A stretch of 64,000 nt of DNA. Source: Selaginella moellendorffii (lineage: Eukaryota > Streptophyta > Lycopodiopsida > Selaginellales > Selaginellaceae). Positions 1 through 11,126 of the stretch are shown in pieces. Position numbers and translations under genes: made by a program. Every line of letters begins with the position of its first letter. Position 1 is the stretch's first letter. The stretch covers positions 257,101 through 321,100 of the forward strand of contig NW_003314282.1 of the NCBI RefSeq assembly GCF_000143415.4. The letters are read 5' to 3'. The notes below the pieces were generated by a model. That model ran no database searches, was not told where the DNA came from, and saw only the letters and a list, made by a program, of their open reading frames with translations.

Positions 1-382
1 TATACTTGTGATCATAAACATGGGCTCCCATTATTGACCAACCTAAAACTCATTCTATGTCATCAAAATGGATCTAAGAATTAGCCAAGTCCCCGTCTCC
101 ATCCGTATCTATTCACTGTACAAGGTCCATCCTAGAAGCAAAACCAAGGCTTGGACATCTTAAAGATGAAAGGGCATTGACTGTCAAAGTCACTTAGCCA
201 ACAAACAAGCTCCCATGAATAAACTCATAGGGACATTTTCTTTTTAACTCCAAAATTACATCCAACCCAAATTGAAGCTTTCCATCTCACCCTTCTTGCA
301 TCTAATTCTTTATTTTGCAAAATAAAAGTGTTTTTAGTGATAAAGTAGAGTTAAGCATTAACCTTATACCTGTTTAAATCTA
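1..382. other. AT-rich intergenic, no gene seen
   Basis: AT-rich sequence with stops in all frames and no recognised repeat. It lies 3' of the Cys-rich minus-strand ORF and may be part of the same decayed element. Confidence 0.4.
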
Positions 383-1069
383 TTACAGTTCTATATTTTG
401 AAGTAGGCTCTTCAAGCTGTTCTTCATGAACTCTTTTTTGCTATCAGCTTGTAGCAATGTGTTCACCACATAGTCCTTTAGTACAAACTGTTGAACACAC
501 TTTGGAATTACAACATTTTTCTTCCCAACCTCTGTAGTAACAGTAGCCTTCAAATTGAGAAAAGAGTCACAATGGATCCCTTCCTCTATTGTGTGTTGGT
601 GGTATCTAACATGCATTATTGTTCTACCTAAACATCCATCCCGTGGAAGAAAATAATACATTTTTGCATTGCAACATGTTTGACACATAGGTGTTGCCCC
701 ACATTTGCGACATTTAAACCCTGTAGCAACCTCATCACGCCTAAGGGGATTGATTGCTGAGCCTTCAAAGAAACACATATTCTTATTATGATCAGAAATG
801 CATTTCTCAGCAACACACTGAAATTGTCCACCATAATGGACTATGGACACAGATTTGTTGAAATGGGAGAAGTGGGTCATCTTTACTCTGCACCAATTAT
901 GTGGATCAAAATGTGTCTCCATGCCCCTCTTCCTACTTGAAAAACTGGCTGGTGGAAATTCGAAGAATATATTCCCATTATAGGAAGACAGAAGCTTTCT
1001 ACCTCTCATGTACTGGAATTCCTTCAATTCCAACCGTAATGATCGAGATTGCCAAAATGCTTTATCCAC
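383..1069 (-). CDS. Cys/His-rich hypothetical protein, probably transposon-derived
   Basis: A 228-codon ORF, long for such AT-rich DNA. It has a cysteine cluster (FKCRKCGATPMCQTCCNAK, about residues 118-136), an earlier C-x4-C pair near residue 82, and a later H-x-H with nearby Cys (RYHQHTIEEGIHC). The spacing of Cys pairs followed by H-x-H suggests a zinc-binding DNA-recognition fold of the kind found in plant and oomycete transposon proteins, possibly WRKY-GCM1/FLYWCH-like; this is inference. No catalytic domain follows, so it may be the N-terminal exon of a decayed transposase. The surroundings hold no other gene. The first ATG was used and the upstream limit is uncertain. It could also be a chance survivor of an old element. 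Confidence 0.35.
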   Translation of the reverse strand: MDKAFWQSRSLRLELKEFQYMRGRKLLSSYNGNIFFEFPPASFSSRKRGMETHFDPHNWCRVKMTHFSHFNKSVSIVHYGGQFQCVAEKCISDHNKNMCFFEGSAINPLRRDEVATGFKCRKCGATPMCQTCCNAKMYYFLPRDGCLGRTIMHVRYHQHTIEEGIHCDSFLNLKATVTTEVGKKNVVIPKCVQQFVLKDYVVNTLLQADSKKEFMKNSLKSLLQNIEL

Positions 1070-1692
1070 CGCTTCAAAAACTAGTCCAGAAGGAATGCAC
1101 CTACTTGTTTGGGAAGCTCATCTTCTTCACTTTCATCATTGGAGAGAATAACAAATTCCTCCTTCACTCCTTGCACAATTGGCATTGAAACTGATGCACT
1201 TTCCTTTACTCACTTTGGAGATCTTGTAATTAAAATCTCCTAACCTGTACGTCTATCAAGATCCCACTGAATTCCATTATCTCCCACACCACTATCGTGA
1301 AGAATAGATTTTTCTATCTGATTACCCTTATCCCGACATACATTCTCAAAACTATTTGATCCCAGCTTCAGCTTGAATCTTCTGCAGAGGAAGCTCCCTC
1401 CTATAACACACTTAGAGAAAATAATAGGAGGCTCTTGATCAAACTTCAAGTAGAATTCCCTCATATTTTGAGCACTTGAAAAAAAATTGGGGAGAAACTG
1501 ACAAGAAAGAACAAAGATATTCTTCTGTATTATGAGCTTAAATTAGTTGTGTCCTTGCAAAGGACAAGTTAATTATTTTAACAAAATATACAACCATTTA
1601 AAATCTAGAGATATATAAGAATCTTAAAGAGCCACCCATATTGATTGTGTAATTGATTATGAGAGGAATAATAATGTTGAAATGAATGGGTT
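1070..1692. other. AT-rich spacer, no gene seen
   Basis: Low-complexity AT-rich sequence with only short ORFs (a 74-codon minus-strand one at 1240-1464). No recognisable domain, splice-site pattern or repeat was found. Confidence 0.35.
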
Positions 1693-2157
1693 ATGAGTGA
1701 GAAGTGCCGATTAATCACAAAAGTTATAGCATTGATTGCTTGTTCTCCCTCTCATCTTTATGTTCTTTTTCCTTCAAAAGAGTTTCATTCTTTTGTGATA
1801 AGTGAGAGAGAGTTAAACTTGGAAAGGCTGGTTCGTACACAGTTTTTTCATGAGCATGCTTACTTGGTATCATGTGCCTATGGATTTTTTGGTTGTGGTC
1901 TAGGCAAAGGTATCCTTTTCTTTCATGAACTTGAGCAAAACTCATATTTGAAGATTACACAAGTGACAAATGAGGTGCAAAAGAACCTTGAACTACAACA
2001 AATTGAGCAACTCATTTTGAACTCAAAGAAATCAAAGGTGAAAAATCTACTTGTGATTGTGAACATCCGACGTGATAAAGATTGGCTGGATTGCATTGCA
2101 AAGATATGCTTTTGTGGCAATAAGTTAATCCCTTTTATCTTTCTCATTCCACTTTGA
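1693..2157 (+). CDS. hypothetical ORF, unrecognised
   Basis: A 154-codon ORF in AT-rich sequence. It resembles no family I know. Its middle part (about residues 85-125) is rich in Leu, Gln, Lys and Glu, and the C-terminus is hydrophobic (FIFLIPL). Stop codons appear directly downstream and the surroundings are non-coding, so it may be a decayed exon of a mobile element or a chance ORF. Confidence 0.15.
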   Translation: MSEKCRLITKVIALIACSPSHLYVLFPSKEFHSFVISERELNLERLVRTQFFHEHAYLVSCAYGFFGCGLGKGILFFHELEQNSYLKITQVTNEVQKNLELQQIEQLILNSKKSKVKNLLVIVNIRRDKDWLDCIAKICFCGNKLIPFIFLIPL

Positions 2158-5100
2158 AATCCTTGTCCTTGCAAGAAATGGTAAAGAACCTGAAGAATTG
2201 ATCTATAACATCACAAAAAGCAAACTCTCCTTCAACAAACAAACCTCTTGTTTGGAGCTCTTCAACAATTGGCATTGTAACAATAATAAGAGGTTGGAGA
2301 GCAAACTTGAAAATGTGATGAAGGAGAAACTCTATATCACTCAGAATATTCCGGTTGCTGAGAAGCTACTTTAAGCATGGGATACGAAATTCCTTACTAG
2401 TGCCCGCACTGGCATAACACTTCCAGAATATGTTCTAGCTTCCTTGGATGGCTTCTTGATGGCAACTCAAGCTTCATGTATTTCAAGAACCAGTTGGGCC
2501 AACCATTTTTCTCACGTTGCATGGCATATAGGTATATTGCAAGAAATTGACTTGCTTATTTAATCATGGCTCTTCTGTAAGTATTTAAATTATTGCCCAA
2601 GTGCTTTAGTGTACATAACAAGTGTTTTTCTCAAGCTCTTAATTGATGGCATATATGAGCTAGAGTTCCATTGTCCCATTGCGCAGGAGTGAGAACTTTG
2701 TCCATGGTACTTGGAGTTGTGGAGGCAAGTGCCATTGTCACCTTTTGAGCTTGATCTCTACCTCAAGTATCATCCAGGTTTGATGAGTAAAAATTCCTAG
2801 CAATACCTTATGTTTCTACTTTATTGTAGAGGCACTTTTGGAGGGAGTGGAGATGCCTTAGGACAGGGATGAGATACATATTAAGCAAACCAAAGAGGAA
2901 CAAGTGGAGAACCTAGTTGAAAACTCTCCTACCCCATATCATCCTATAGCAATTGTTCATTCCCGAGATCCTACTGCCATTGCTCGTCCCAAAATATCTT
3001 TTAATCCACATGTCCAAGTTCTTGATCTCAGGCTTGTTGGAAAGCCCTCACTAATCTCTTCAACCTTTTTGAAATCTTCAACTCTAAAATCCTCACTATA
3101 TGTGAGATAATTGCCAAGAACTTCTCAACTCCAAAATCACTTGAACTTCACCAACTTCAATTGCATCTCCCCTCTAGGGCTCTAGCATGCTACTTCACTT
3201 CCTTTTTGAGTTCCTCCAACTCACAAACCACACAAATCTCTAAAAAACAAGAGAAAAATGCACAGTGAGTCAACCTTCTTAGTTGACAGTGGGGCAAAAG
3301 GGTAGATAGGGCATATGAAAGAGCTAGAGTTTGTGATAGAGACAAAAGTTTGAGCTAGAGAGGTTGGGAGATAGCTCTTATCTCCTAACAAGGTATGTCT
3401 TCCTTCACTCTATAAAGGCCTTTTTTTGTTGTTTTGGTTTGTAGATGTACATGAACTTATGCATCTGGAAAGACTTGGGAAGAACTCTTGGTTGAGCTCA
3501 TTTAAATTTAGCATAAAATTTGACATGCAAAGTCTTCAAAGTTAAAAAAATTAATATGTATTGTAGACAATCACAGGCTAAAGGAGTGGCTAAAGACTTT
3601 AGTCAAAATTTCTGCTTATGAATGTAAGTTTATTATCATATACTTCATTTTTCTCAATTACATATATATTACTTTTGCAATGAACAAAACTCCATATGAC
3701 ATGATTTACAATATTGCAAAATCAAAGCTTTTATATAAGAAATAAATAGAGACTTTGAAGTTCCTCAATGTTTACTTGATGAACAGAGAGAAAAGATTGC
3801 TAAAAGTATTTGAGAATATGATGAAAGGGCTATCTACATTATGAAGCAAACTAAAGGTGAAAGTGATAAATTTTTGGCACCACATATTGGTGACAATCCA
3901 AATAGTCTTTTCATATTCTTTAACATCCACGTCAATACATTATTGGAAGAGATTGAAGAGGGGTGGTTACTAGAGAAGTTCACAAGCACAATAACTTATG
4001 ATTGTTAATATGGTTAGCTTTATTTTATGCAATATACAACTTACAGGTATAACACAATTTCTAAGATCTTTCCTAAATATATTGACTACAGATATCTTTA
4101 ATATAGAGGCATGCCATTTAAGGCACCAATTTTCACTCAACTTGTTGTAAAGGGTGTAAAGGATAGAGAAATGTATATAATAATATTTATAAAATTTCCA
4201 AAAGCATAAAAAATAAATTGCCTTTAAGAGTTAGAGCTCTTAGGGAAGGAGACTTTTACATTAAACCAAGAAAAAATTATTAATGTTAGCAATGATGGCA
4301 ATGTTAACAATGATGGAGAGGAAAATGAAGAAACTCTAAATCAAGCTTAAAGTCCACCACCTAACAGCCAAAATTAGGCTTCAATTTCACCATTAGACAG
4401 TTAGAATTTAGATTAGGTTCCACTAGCACATGATGATGATTGAGAATATCACCTTAATCTCAATAGCTTTTACAAACCAAAGGTGGTAATATATTATAAA
4501 CAACCAAAGGGAATGACTTGAGAAATTATCCATATAAAGGGAAATGACCCATTATTAATAGTGCATTCTCTTTTCCAATTTGTTAAAGGTTTTGGAATAA
4601 ACATCCTTAAGTTTGAGTACTATTAGGCTGGGTGACTTTCTAGGAAGTCCAAATTCAAATGTTTACATTTACCTTGTCAAAGGTTTTAATTGATTAATGT
4701 TGATCTAGAATGATTTATCATTCTTCGGGATGGTGAATTCTTTATTCGACGATGATTATACATCTTTTCATTAATAATCTTTTATGATAATTAGTTATTC
4801 TCTTTGATGGTTTTTGACTTTTCACATTGCCACATTATTCTTTGTGATTTTCTCTGGATTGGTCTCTTGGGTTTGAGACATTAATAGAATGTTACTGACT
4901 TTTGTTTAAGAAACTTAAACCCCTTAGTATGGTTGATTGGCATCTATTTAGATTGGATAGTGCAATAATTAGCATGAACAAGTGTTTGTTAGTCTTACCA
5001 CATTCATTTTGTTCTGTTAATTGTTGGTATAGTTGGTTTTGATAGATTAAATATTATTTCTTTTGGGTGATATATTCATGAATATTTTGCTTGTAAGTCA

Positions 5101-7493
5101 ATGATATTTTATGTTCTTTTAGTTGTCTGTCGTAAGTTGTTTAGCATATTGTCTATAATCTTTGATAATTAAGTTTTATTATTGAGTTTCTTGATAACAT
5201 ACTAGCTACTGAAGTTTTTTGGATGGTGAATCCTATATTCTTTAATTATGATGATCTTGGTGGTTTTTATACTATAATATTAGTTTAGCAAATGTACTTA
5301 CTTAATAATTCATCTAAGATTTATTCATTGATAATTAAGTCTTTAAGATATCATTGTTTATGACTTTGATATTGTCCATCTCTTGATCTTTGGGTTTATG
5401 TTAGTATAAGTAAACAGACTTCGACACTTCATATGCATAGTAAAATCTCTAGTCATGGAGTAGATTGGTCACATCACCCGCCTCTTTTTCAATATTCTCC
5501 TTATTTCATTTAAAAAAGTATACCTATATAAACAACTCTAACTATCTGTTTATAGTAGTCTATCTAACCTTATTGATGGGTTTGGTTTCGTTGCTTATGA
5601 GGATTGGGACTTCTCGCTTCTCTTTCTATTCCACTTAAAGCAAGGGCTATCATCTTTTATAAGCTGGGTGGCATCCATAGCAACTAGGGTGGCTAACTCT
5701 GTTACTCATTTCCTTGTCAGTAATAGTCGGAAGATATCCGAGTTGGTAGCGCATTTACATTAGACAAAGAGGTTACCTTAACTCATTTAAGTTGATGCAT
5801 TTTTCATAAAGTGTGAATACTATGAATTTTTTTTAGAGTTGTTTTCTTGGCGGTGCTCTAAATTAAAGTATGCATTGACAAAGGTGTTGATTTTCCCGAA
5901 GAAGGGACGAGTGTCACAAATGTGATTGGGGGTATCAAAAGTTATTTGTCAGCTAGTGTTTTCAAATATTCTTTCCTTACTGCCACAACAGCAGAAGGTT
6001 GGTATTGTGGACCTTTTATCAGTCTCTCTTATGCAAGTGGAGTTAATTAGGCATTTCTGAGAGTACTTAAACCAGATGAGCATAAGGATGGAATTCCTAC
6101 ATATTATTAATTAAGCATATTTAACCTAATAAAGAGTTCCCATTTTATTGTGTCTTGCACTAGCTAGTGACAAGAACCCCGCAATATTGAGCTTGGTCTG
6201 TCAATATTTGCAAGATGATAGTTTATCGTATCTACTAAATACCCTTGCTATCATGCACCTTATGTTAGTTACCTTCGGTCCCAATTGCTATTTATGAAAA
6301 GTGTTTAAATTTACTAATTTGGCATATCTACGGAATATAGAGATTGTTTTGACACAATGGTATTAGTCCTACGTCTAAATTTGCAATCTAACACCATTCC
6401 ATATTTAGTAAGTTTTGAGTTAGCCTTAAAGACTAACTCCTTGTACTAAGGGTGAAAGCCAAAAGTGTGAGTTCCTTAAAGGCAGGGGAGCGATGGGGGG
6501 TTCCAAATGTATAGTAGGGATAGTGGGTAAATTGGGCATAGCTAACCAACTTGAGGTATAGTCTAATTCCTGTTTGCATACCTGCCCTTGTTTTGTGTCT
6601 AACTTGAGTCTAAGCCTAAGTTATGTTAACTTATGGAGTACCCATATTCTCACGTTAAGCCACCAATATGCTGAAATAGCATTAAACTCTGTTTAGCTCC
6701 ATTTTGCATGTTAGGCTTGGCATTGGGATGCTGAATGTTCTAGAACTGCTCCAAATCACTCCGTACTTCTATCCCTTCACTCTTTAGGCTATACACTTAA
6801 GAGTTACTCCGTGCTCTAGCACCTTCACTCTTTAGCTTCATGTTTAGGAATTTAGCTTTGTCCCTTCATTCAATGGTCCAAGGCCCTGAAACTCAGGTTC
6901 CGCTCCATTGTTCTTGGACACGTAGCATGTGACACATGGCATATAGAGGGTTTAGGTTGCTTCGTTAGTAAATTATCATAGGATAAAAGGTGTAAACCAC
7001 ATGCACTACAAAAGCCCTACGAGAGTGAGCAAGGGTTGGGGGAAAAGGAATTGAGACTTTGAGTTAAAGATATTAGTGTAAGTGATTAATTTTTCCATTC
7101 TACTTTAGTCACTTAACCGCATCTCTGACCACTTGGAGGAGTTTCATTCACAACCTCCATAAGTCCCATTCAGGACTTGGGGCTTGCTAGCCCCGAGAAT
7201 GATATCCATGCCACTCAACCTTTGCACTTGATCCAAGTGCTCCACATGTCCGATCCCATAACTGACACCCCAAGGTACCATTGACATATGAACCCGTTAC
7301 ACTAGGCCACACTCATTCACCTTTTGTCACATCGGTGGTCTAACACCACCTGCATTGCAATCCCATCTCTCCAAGACTAGGCCATTTGTCCACGAGTGGT
7401 TATCCCAAATCCACTCTTTAGCATCCTTAAGATGCCTGTGGACATAGGGAATAACCTTCCTTAATATCTCTATTCCGGTCCTCACCAAGTCCC
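2158..7493. other. long AT-rich gene-poor region, probably old transposon debris
   Basis: More than 5 kb with no ORF above about 70 codons and no domain I recognise. It is AT-rich up to about 6.4 kb and less so afterwards. A palindromic stretch at about 3362-3392 (GGGAGATAGC and ATCTCCTAAC) recurs in reversed form at about 8645-8675, and a TATAAAGG lies near 3412, which could be the edge of an old LTR. Nothing here supports a host gene. Confidence 0.4.
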
Positions 7494-7742
7494 TTTCTGT
7501 CCTTGGTTGTGTTCACCAGCACTGCCACTGGATCAAGGCCCATGGGCCTGACCACTAAGTCCCACTGTCCTCTAAGACTTCCTCACTATGTGACTGTGTC
7601 CTTGGTCACTATACTACCTTTCTGTCCTTGGCTGTGTTCACCAACACTGCCACTGGATCAAGGCCCACGGGCCTGACCACTAAGTCCCACTGTCCTCTAG
7701 GACTTCCTCACCATGTGACTGTGTCCTTGGTCACCACACTAG
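7494..7742. repeat. tandem duplication, two copies of about 125 bp
   Basis: Two adjacent copies (7494-7618 and 7619-7742) both begin TTTCTGTCCTTGG and share almost every base, including CACTGCCACTGGATCAAGG and GTGACTGTGTCCTTGGTCAC. A few substitutions separate them, so the duplication is not brand new. It lies in a moderately GC-rich island within AT-rich sequence and carries no convincing reading frame. Confidence 0.85.
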
Positions 7743-8190
7743 AGGGCTACTCCCCTTCCTTTCCATAGACTGGGACTTTGGAACAACATTTTGGAACACC
7801 ATGGCCCTACACAAGCCTCATGGGTACTCTCTCTGCCTTCCACCTTTAGGTGCTTTAGCCATGGCTTAGAGCGAGGTTCCATTGAGCCACACCAAGTATC
7901 CAAGTAGGTAGTGCCACCCACACTTGGACTGGGAGCATCGGCCAGTCGATCTCCCGAGGGAACTAGAGCCGGCCCTTGAACACTTCACCAAGCTACCCCA
8001 TTTGTCAGTCCGTATTCACTTTAGCCTTGGACTTCCCAGTGGTTATCCCATCACCCAGCATCTGGGCACAACCTTCCTGGGCCAAACTAGCCTTTCCTAG
8101 CTGAATTGGCTCCACTAGAGTCCTCCCCCTCACTATACTATACACTAAACCCCCTAGGGTCTAGGAGACAAATGCTTTGGGCTTTCACCC
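7743..8190. other. moderately GC-rich spacer, no gene seen
   Basis: It continues the GC-richer island that begins near 6.9 kb. Only short ORFs (for example 60 codons on the minus strand at 7739-7921) without recognisable domains. It may be part of a decayed retroelement LTR. Confidence 0.3.
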
Positions 8191-8412
8191 TCTCAGACTC
8201 AAACTCAAACTCAAACTTGGACTCGGACTCGGACTCGGACTCGGGTTGGGGCTCGGTCTCGGCCTCGGCCTTGGTTTCGATCTCAGTCCCAGTCTCGGTC
8301 TCGGTCCCGGTCTTGGTCTCGGTCCCGGTCTCGGTCTTGATCTCGACTTCAGACTCCATCTCGGGTCCTTCTCGGACTCTATCTTAGGTCCATCTCGAAC
8401 TCCATCTCAGAC
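8191..8412. repeat. degenerate CTCGGA-type hexamer array
   Basis: A run of about 35 six-base units of the form CTCGGN / CTCAAN / CTCGAN. It starts with CTCAAA units, becomes CTCGGACTCGGA, then CTCGGTCCCGGT, and ends in diverged CTCGAACTCCAT units. The period of six keeps three frames open on both strands, giving dipeptide-repeat ORFs (alternating Glu with Thr/Ser on the minus strand; Leu-Gly or Ser-Asp/Val-Ser on the plus strand). The graded change of unit type along the array is typical of a microsatellite grown by slippage. Confidence 0.85.
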
Positions 8413-11126
8413 ACTTCCATATGTCATGTGTTAGTCCTCTTGTGTCCATTTTCTAGAGACTCACTTATTGCTTGCTCCATGCTTGTTCTTTAAGCACTTC
8501 GTTGGGAGTTCTACTCTCGCTCTTGACTTTTTAAGTTGGAGTTTTTAGTTCAAATGTGTTACGCTCATTTGGTTTTCGCTTTGGCCACTACCACATGGCA
8601 CCCTTCTAGCTCCACTTTGGGGCCTAAGGATCTTGTGTCTCACAATTAGGAGATAGCTTTCATCTCCCAATAAGTGGTGAACTCAGCATGATAAACTAGT
8701 CTAGTTTTCTTTGGAGAATGAAAAATTTTTCTTGACAAATAGAGAGATTTTAGAGTTTTAATGACTAAATTTTTGTTTGAGGGATCTCTAAGACTAATAA
8801 AATCTCCCCCTTATACAAATTTAGAATGCAAGTTCATAGATTTAAAGTTTTTGCTATTGTTTTTCCACTTTTCTTCATTTTGTTTGGTTTTAGAAAGATT
8901 TTTAATGGCAGAAGCATTCATTTTGGTTGTGCTTTATTTGGATTGAAATGACTTTTCCTTCTATTTCGAACAAGTTAAAAAACACATGATTTAGTGGAGA
9001 ATCAAGCCGCATGCAAATATTTTTCTCTTCCTATGTTTACAATTTACTTTTGAAGGTTTAAGTTTGAGATTTTGGCACGGATTTGAAGAATTACTTGTGT
9101 GGGTGTTTAAATATGGTCATTAAGATTCTAAAGAGCAACTTTTTCCACTCCACTCATCAAGAAAGTGAGAGATTTTTTATTTTTTCTTGCTCTCTTCTTT
9201 CTTCTTTTTTCACAATTGAGTTCTAGAGCTCTAAAAGTGAGAGTTTTTTTAGCATTCTCTGAAATTTCTTTTGAGGATCTCTCCTTTTGATTTTTTATCT
9301 TTCATGGAAGTCCTTTCTTATTAAGGAATTCGCAAAGAATCATAAGTTTTAGTATTTTTTTATCACACATACTATATGGCCGCAACTTTGGGGAATTAAT
9401 TATTTCTAGTTTCATTGCCATTTTCATCTTTATTAAGTGCATTAGATAGGTCTCTTGTAGATGTTTCTGCCATGTGCTTTCATGCAAGAATTAATACCAA
9501 TTTGAAAAGTTTGGAGCAATTTCCCACTTCTTCTCATTTATTTTGAGTATAATAGGTGGTTTATGTTGTTTTCACTCAATTTTGAGTAATTTCGGTGAAT
9601 ATTTCCTTCTGTGGCCATGTATTTGGCATTAAAAGTTTTCTGATGCACTCTTTTTCACAATTTGTGATGTTCTAGAGCTCAAGATATTCACATTTTTGTC
9701 TCTACAAGATTGTGGATGTTGGTGAGTGACAATTCTTAAGGTTCTTCTTAGATTTTACAACCATGAGATCTTTACATCAAACTTAAAAGATTTTAGGAGC
9801 CAAGAATTTTTCATTCTTTGGGAGCACTTGCTACAACCCGGCATTTGCAGTGATTTCAGAATTTTATGCCCATTCATATGCTTTTCCTTAGCCTCCAAAG
9901 CCAAAACCCAGTGCCACACTTTCCCTCACATGGATTGTATAAATACATTCACATTGTACTCTTATGTGGTTGATCAAGCAATAGGACGAGAAGGCAGCAA
10001 CATGATCGTTAAGATCCCAATGTCTGGCTCATAGAAGATAAGCTCCAAGCCTCACTGCAACATGTGAACCTTGCAACATGGATGAGCCATCTTTTCTAGA
10101 TTCACATCAATTGAGGTGGTGGATCATTAGCTTGCACACAATTCCAAGGTGGAATGATTCCCCTTCTTGGTATCTGTGGCAAAGAGAAAGAACTTGGCTA
10201 TGGAGATTGCTGCCAGAAACTATAGCTTGCGCTGAGGTCTAGAAATGTTATAAATACACGTTGAGCAGAGTGGAAGTGAAAACATGCTAGTGCTGTGTCT
10301 GAGCAAGATGGAAAATCAAATCACCACAAATGCCCAATGTCAGGACTTGCCATGAGAGATGCCAAACAGAAATACCACTCTCAAAGAAAACTTGCAAAAC
10401 ACACCTTAAAAGGCTCTAAATGTCTGCAAACTCACCTTCCCTCTAACAAATGTCCCTCTCAGAACTTGGAGCAGACTCAAACAGGGGAAGAACAACATGA
10501 AACACAATCACTCTTACACAAAGCAAAGAAGCTGTCATATTGCAAGGAAAGCTCAAGGACTTCCAACCAAATGAAGGACACGGTTTGAGAGAAAGCAGAG
10601 CGTGCACACATCCACGCTTTGTGAGCATCACATCTAAGACGAGAGTGTCTTGGTCCCAGACTCGGCCTGGCGCGCCACAGACTGGAGGCCTTGTCCCGGA
10701 GGTTGAGCCTGGGGATCCAGCTCCTGCGGATCACAATTCAACTCCACTGTGAGAGGAAGATCTGTGGTGGGATTCCACCATAAAATCCAGACAGGATCGC
10801 TTTGCAGCAGTCCCCCTAAAGGGAAGATAAGCTCCAATGTTGGTGTAAAACACGGTGCTAGATTGACACAACTAACCAATTGTGCAGTTTCATTACCTGC
10901 ATGGCTTAAAGCAGACCTTATAGAAAAGAAAGAGCCCAATGCCTGGGCGATCAATTAGAACCTACCAATCAGACAGAGTCCTCTTTACTGGTTGGTAGAA
11001 GAGCAAAGATTATATCTACGATCTGCAAAATCTCCAATAACTGTTGAAAAAAAGAATAAAAACGAATGAAAGTTTTCCACCTGCATCACTGAAGATGGCC
11101 ACTTTCTGTTCGGAGCCACTCCCTTC
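8413..11126. other. gene-poor region between hexamer array and URB1
   Basis: AT-rich to about 10.2 kb, then rising in GC towards URB1. It has no ORF with a recognisable domain. TATAAATA boxes occur near 9928 and 10248, but no convincing coding sequence follows either. The ORF at 10295-10588 (97 codons) is polar and unrecognised. The last 100 bases hold the 3' untranslated region of URB1. Confidence 0.35.

Noticed and set aside
6339-6380. ACAATGGTATTAGTCC resembling an LTR end with a tRNA-Met primer site
   Set aside because: Only a short match to the primer site, no LTR pair and no gag or pol sequence beside it.
8106-8434. Overlapping ORFs with Ser-Asp, Leu-Gly or Glu-Thr repeats
   Set aside because: They come from the hexamer microsatellite, which leaves several frames open on both strands.
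10295-10588. 97-codon plus-strand ORF downstream of a TATAAATA
   Set aside because: No domain, low complexity and no supporting splice or repeat context; a chance ORF is as likely.
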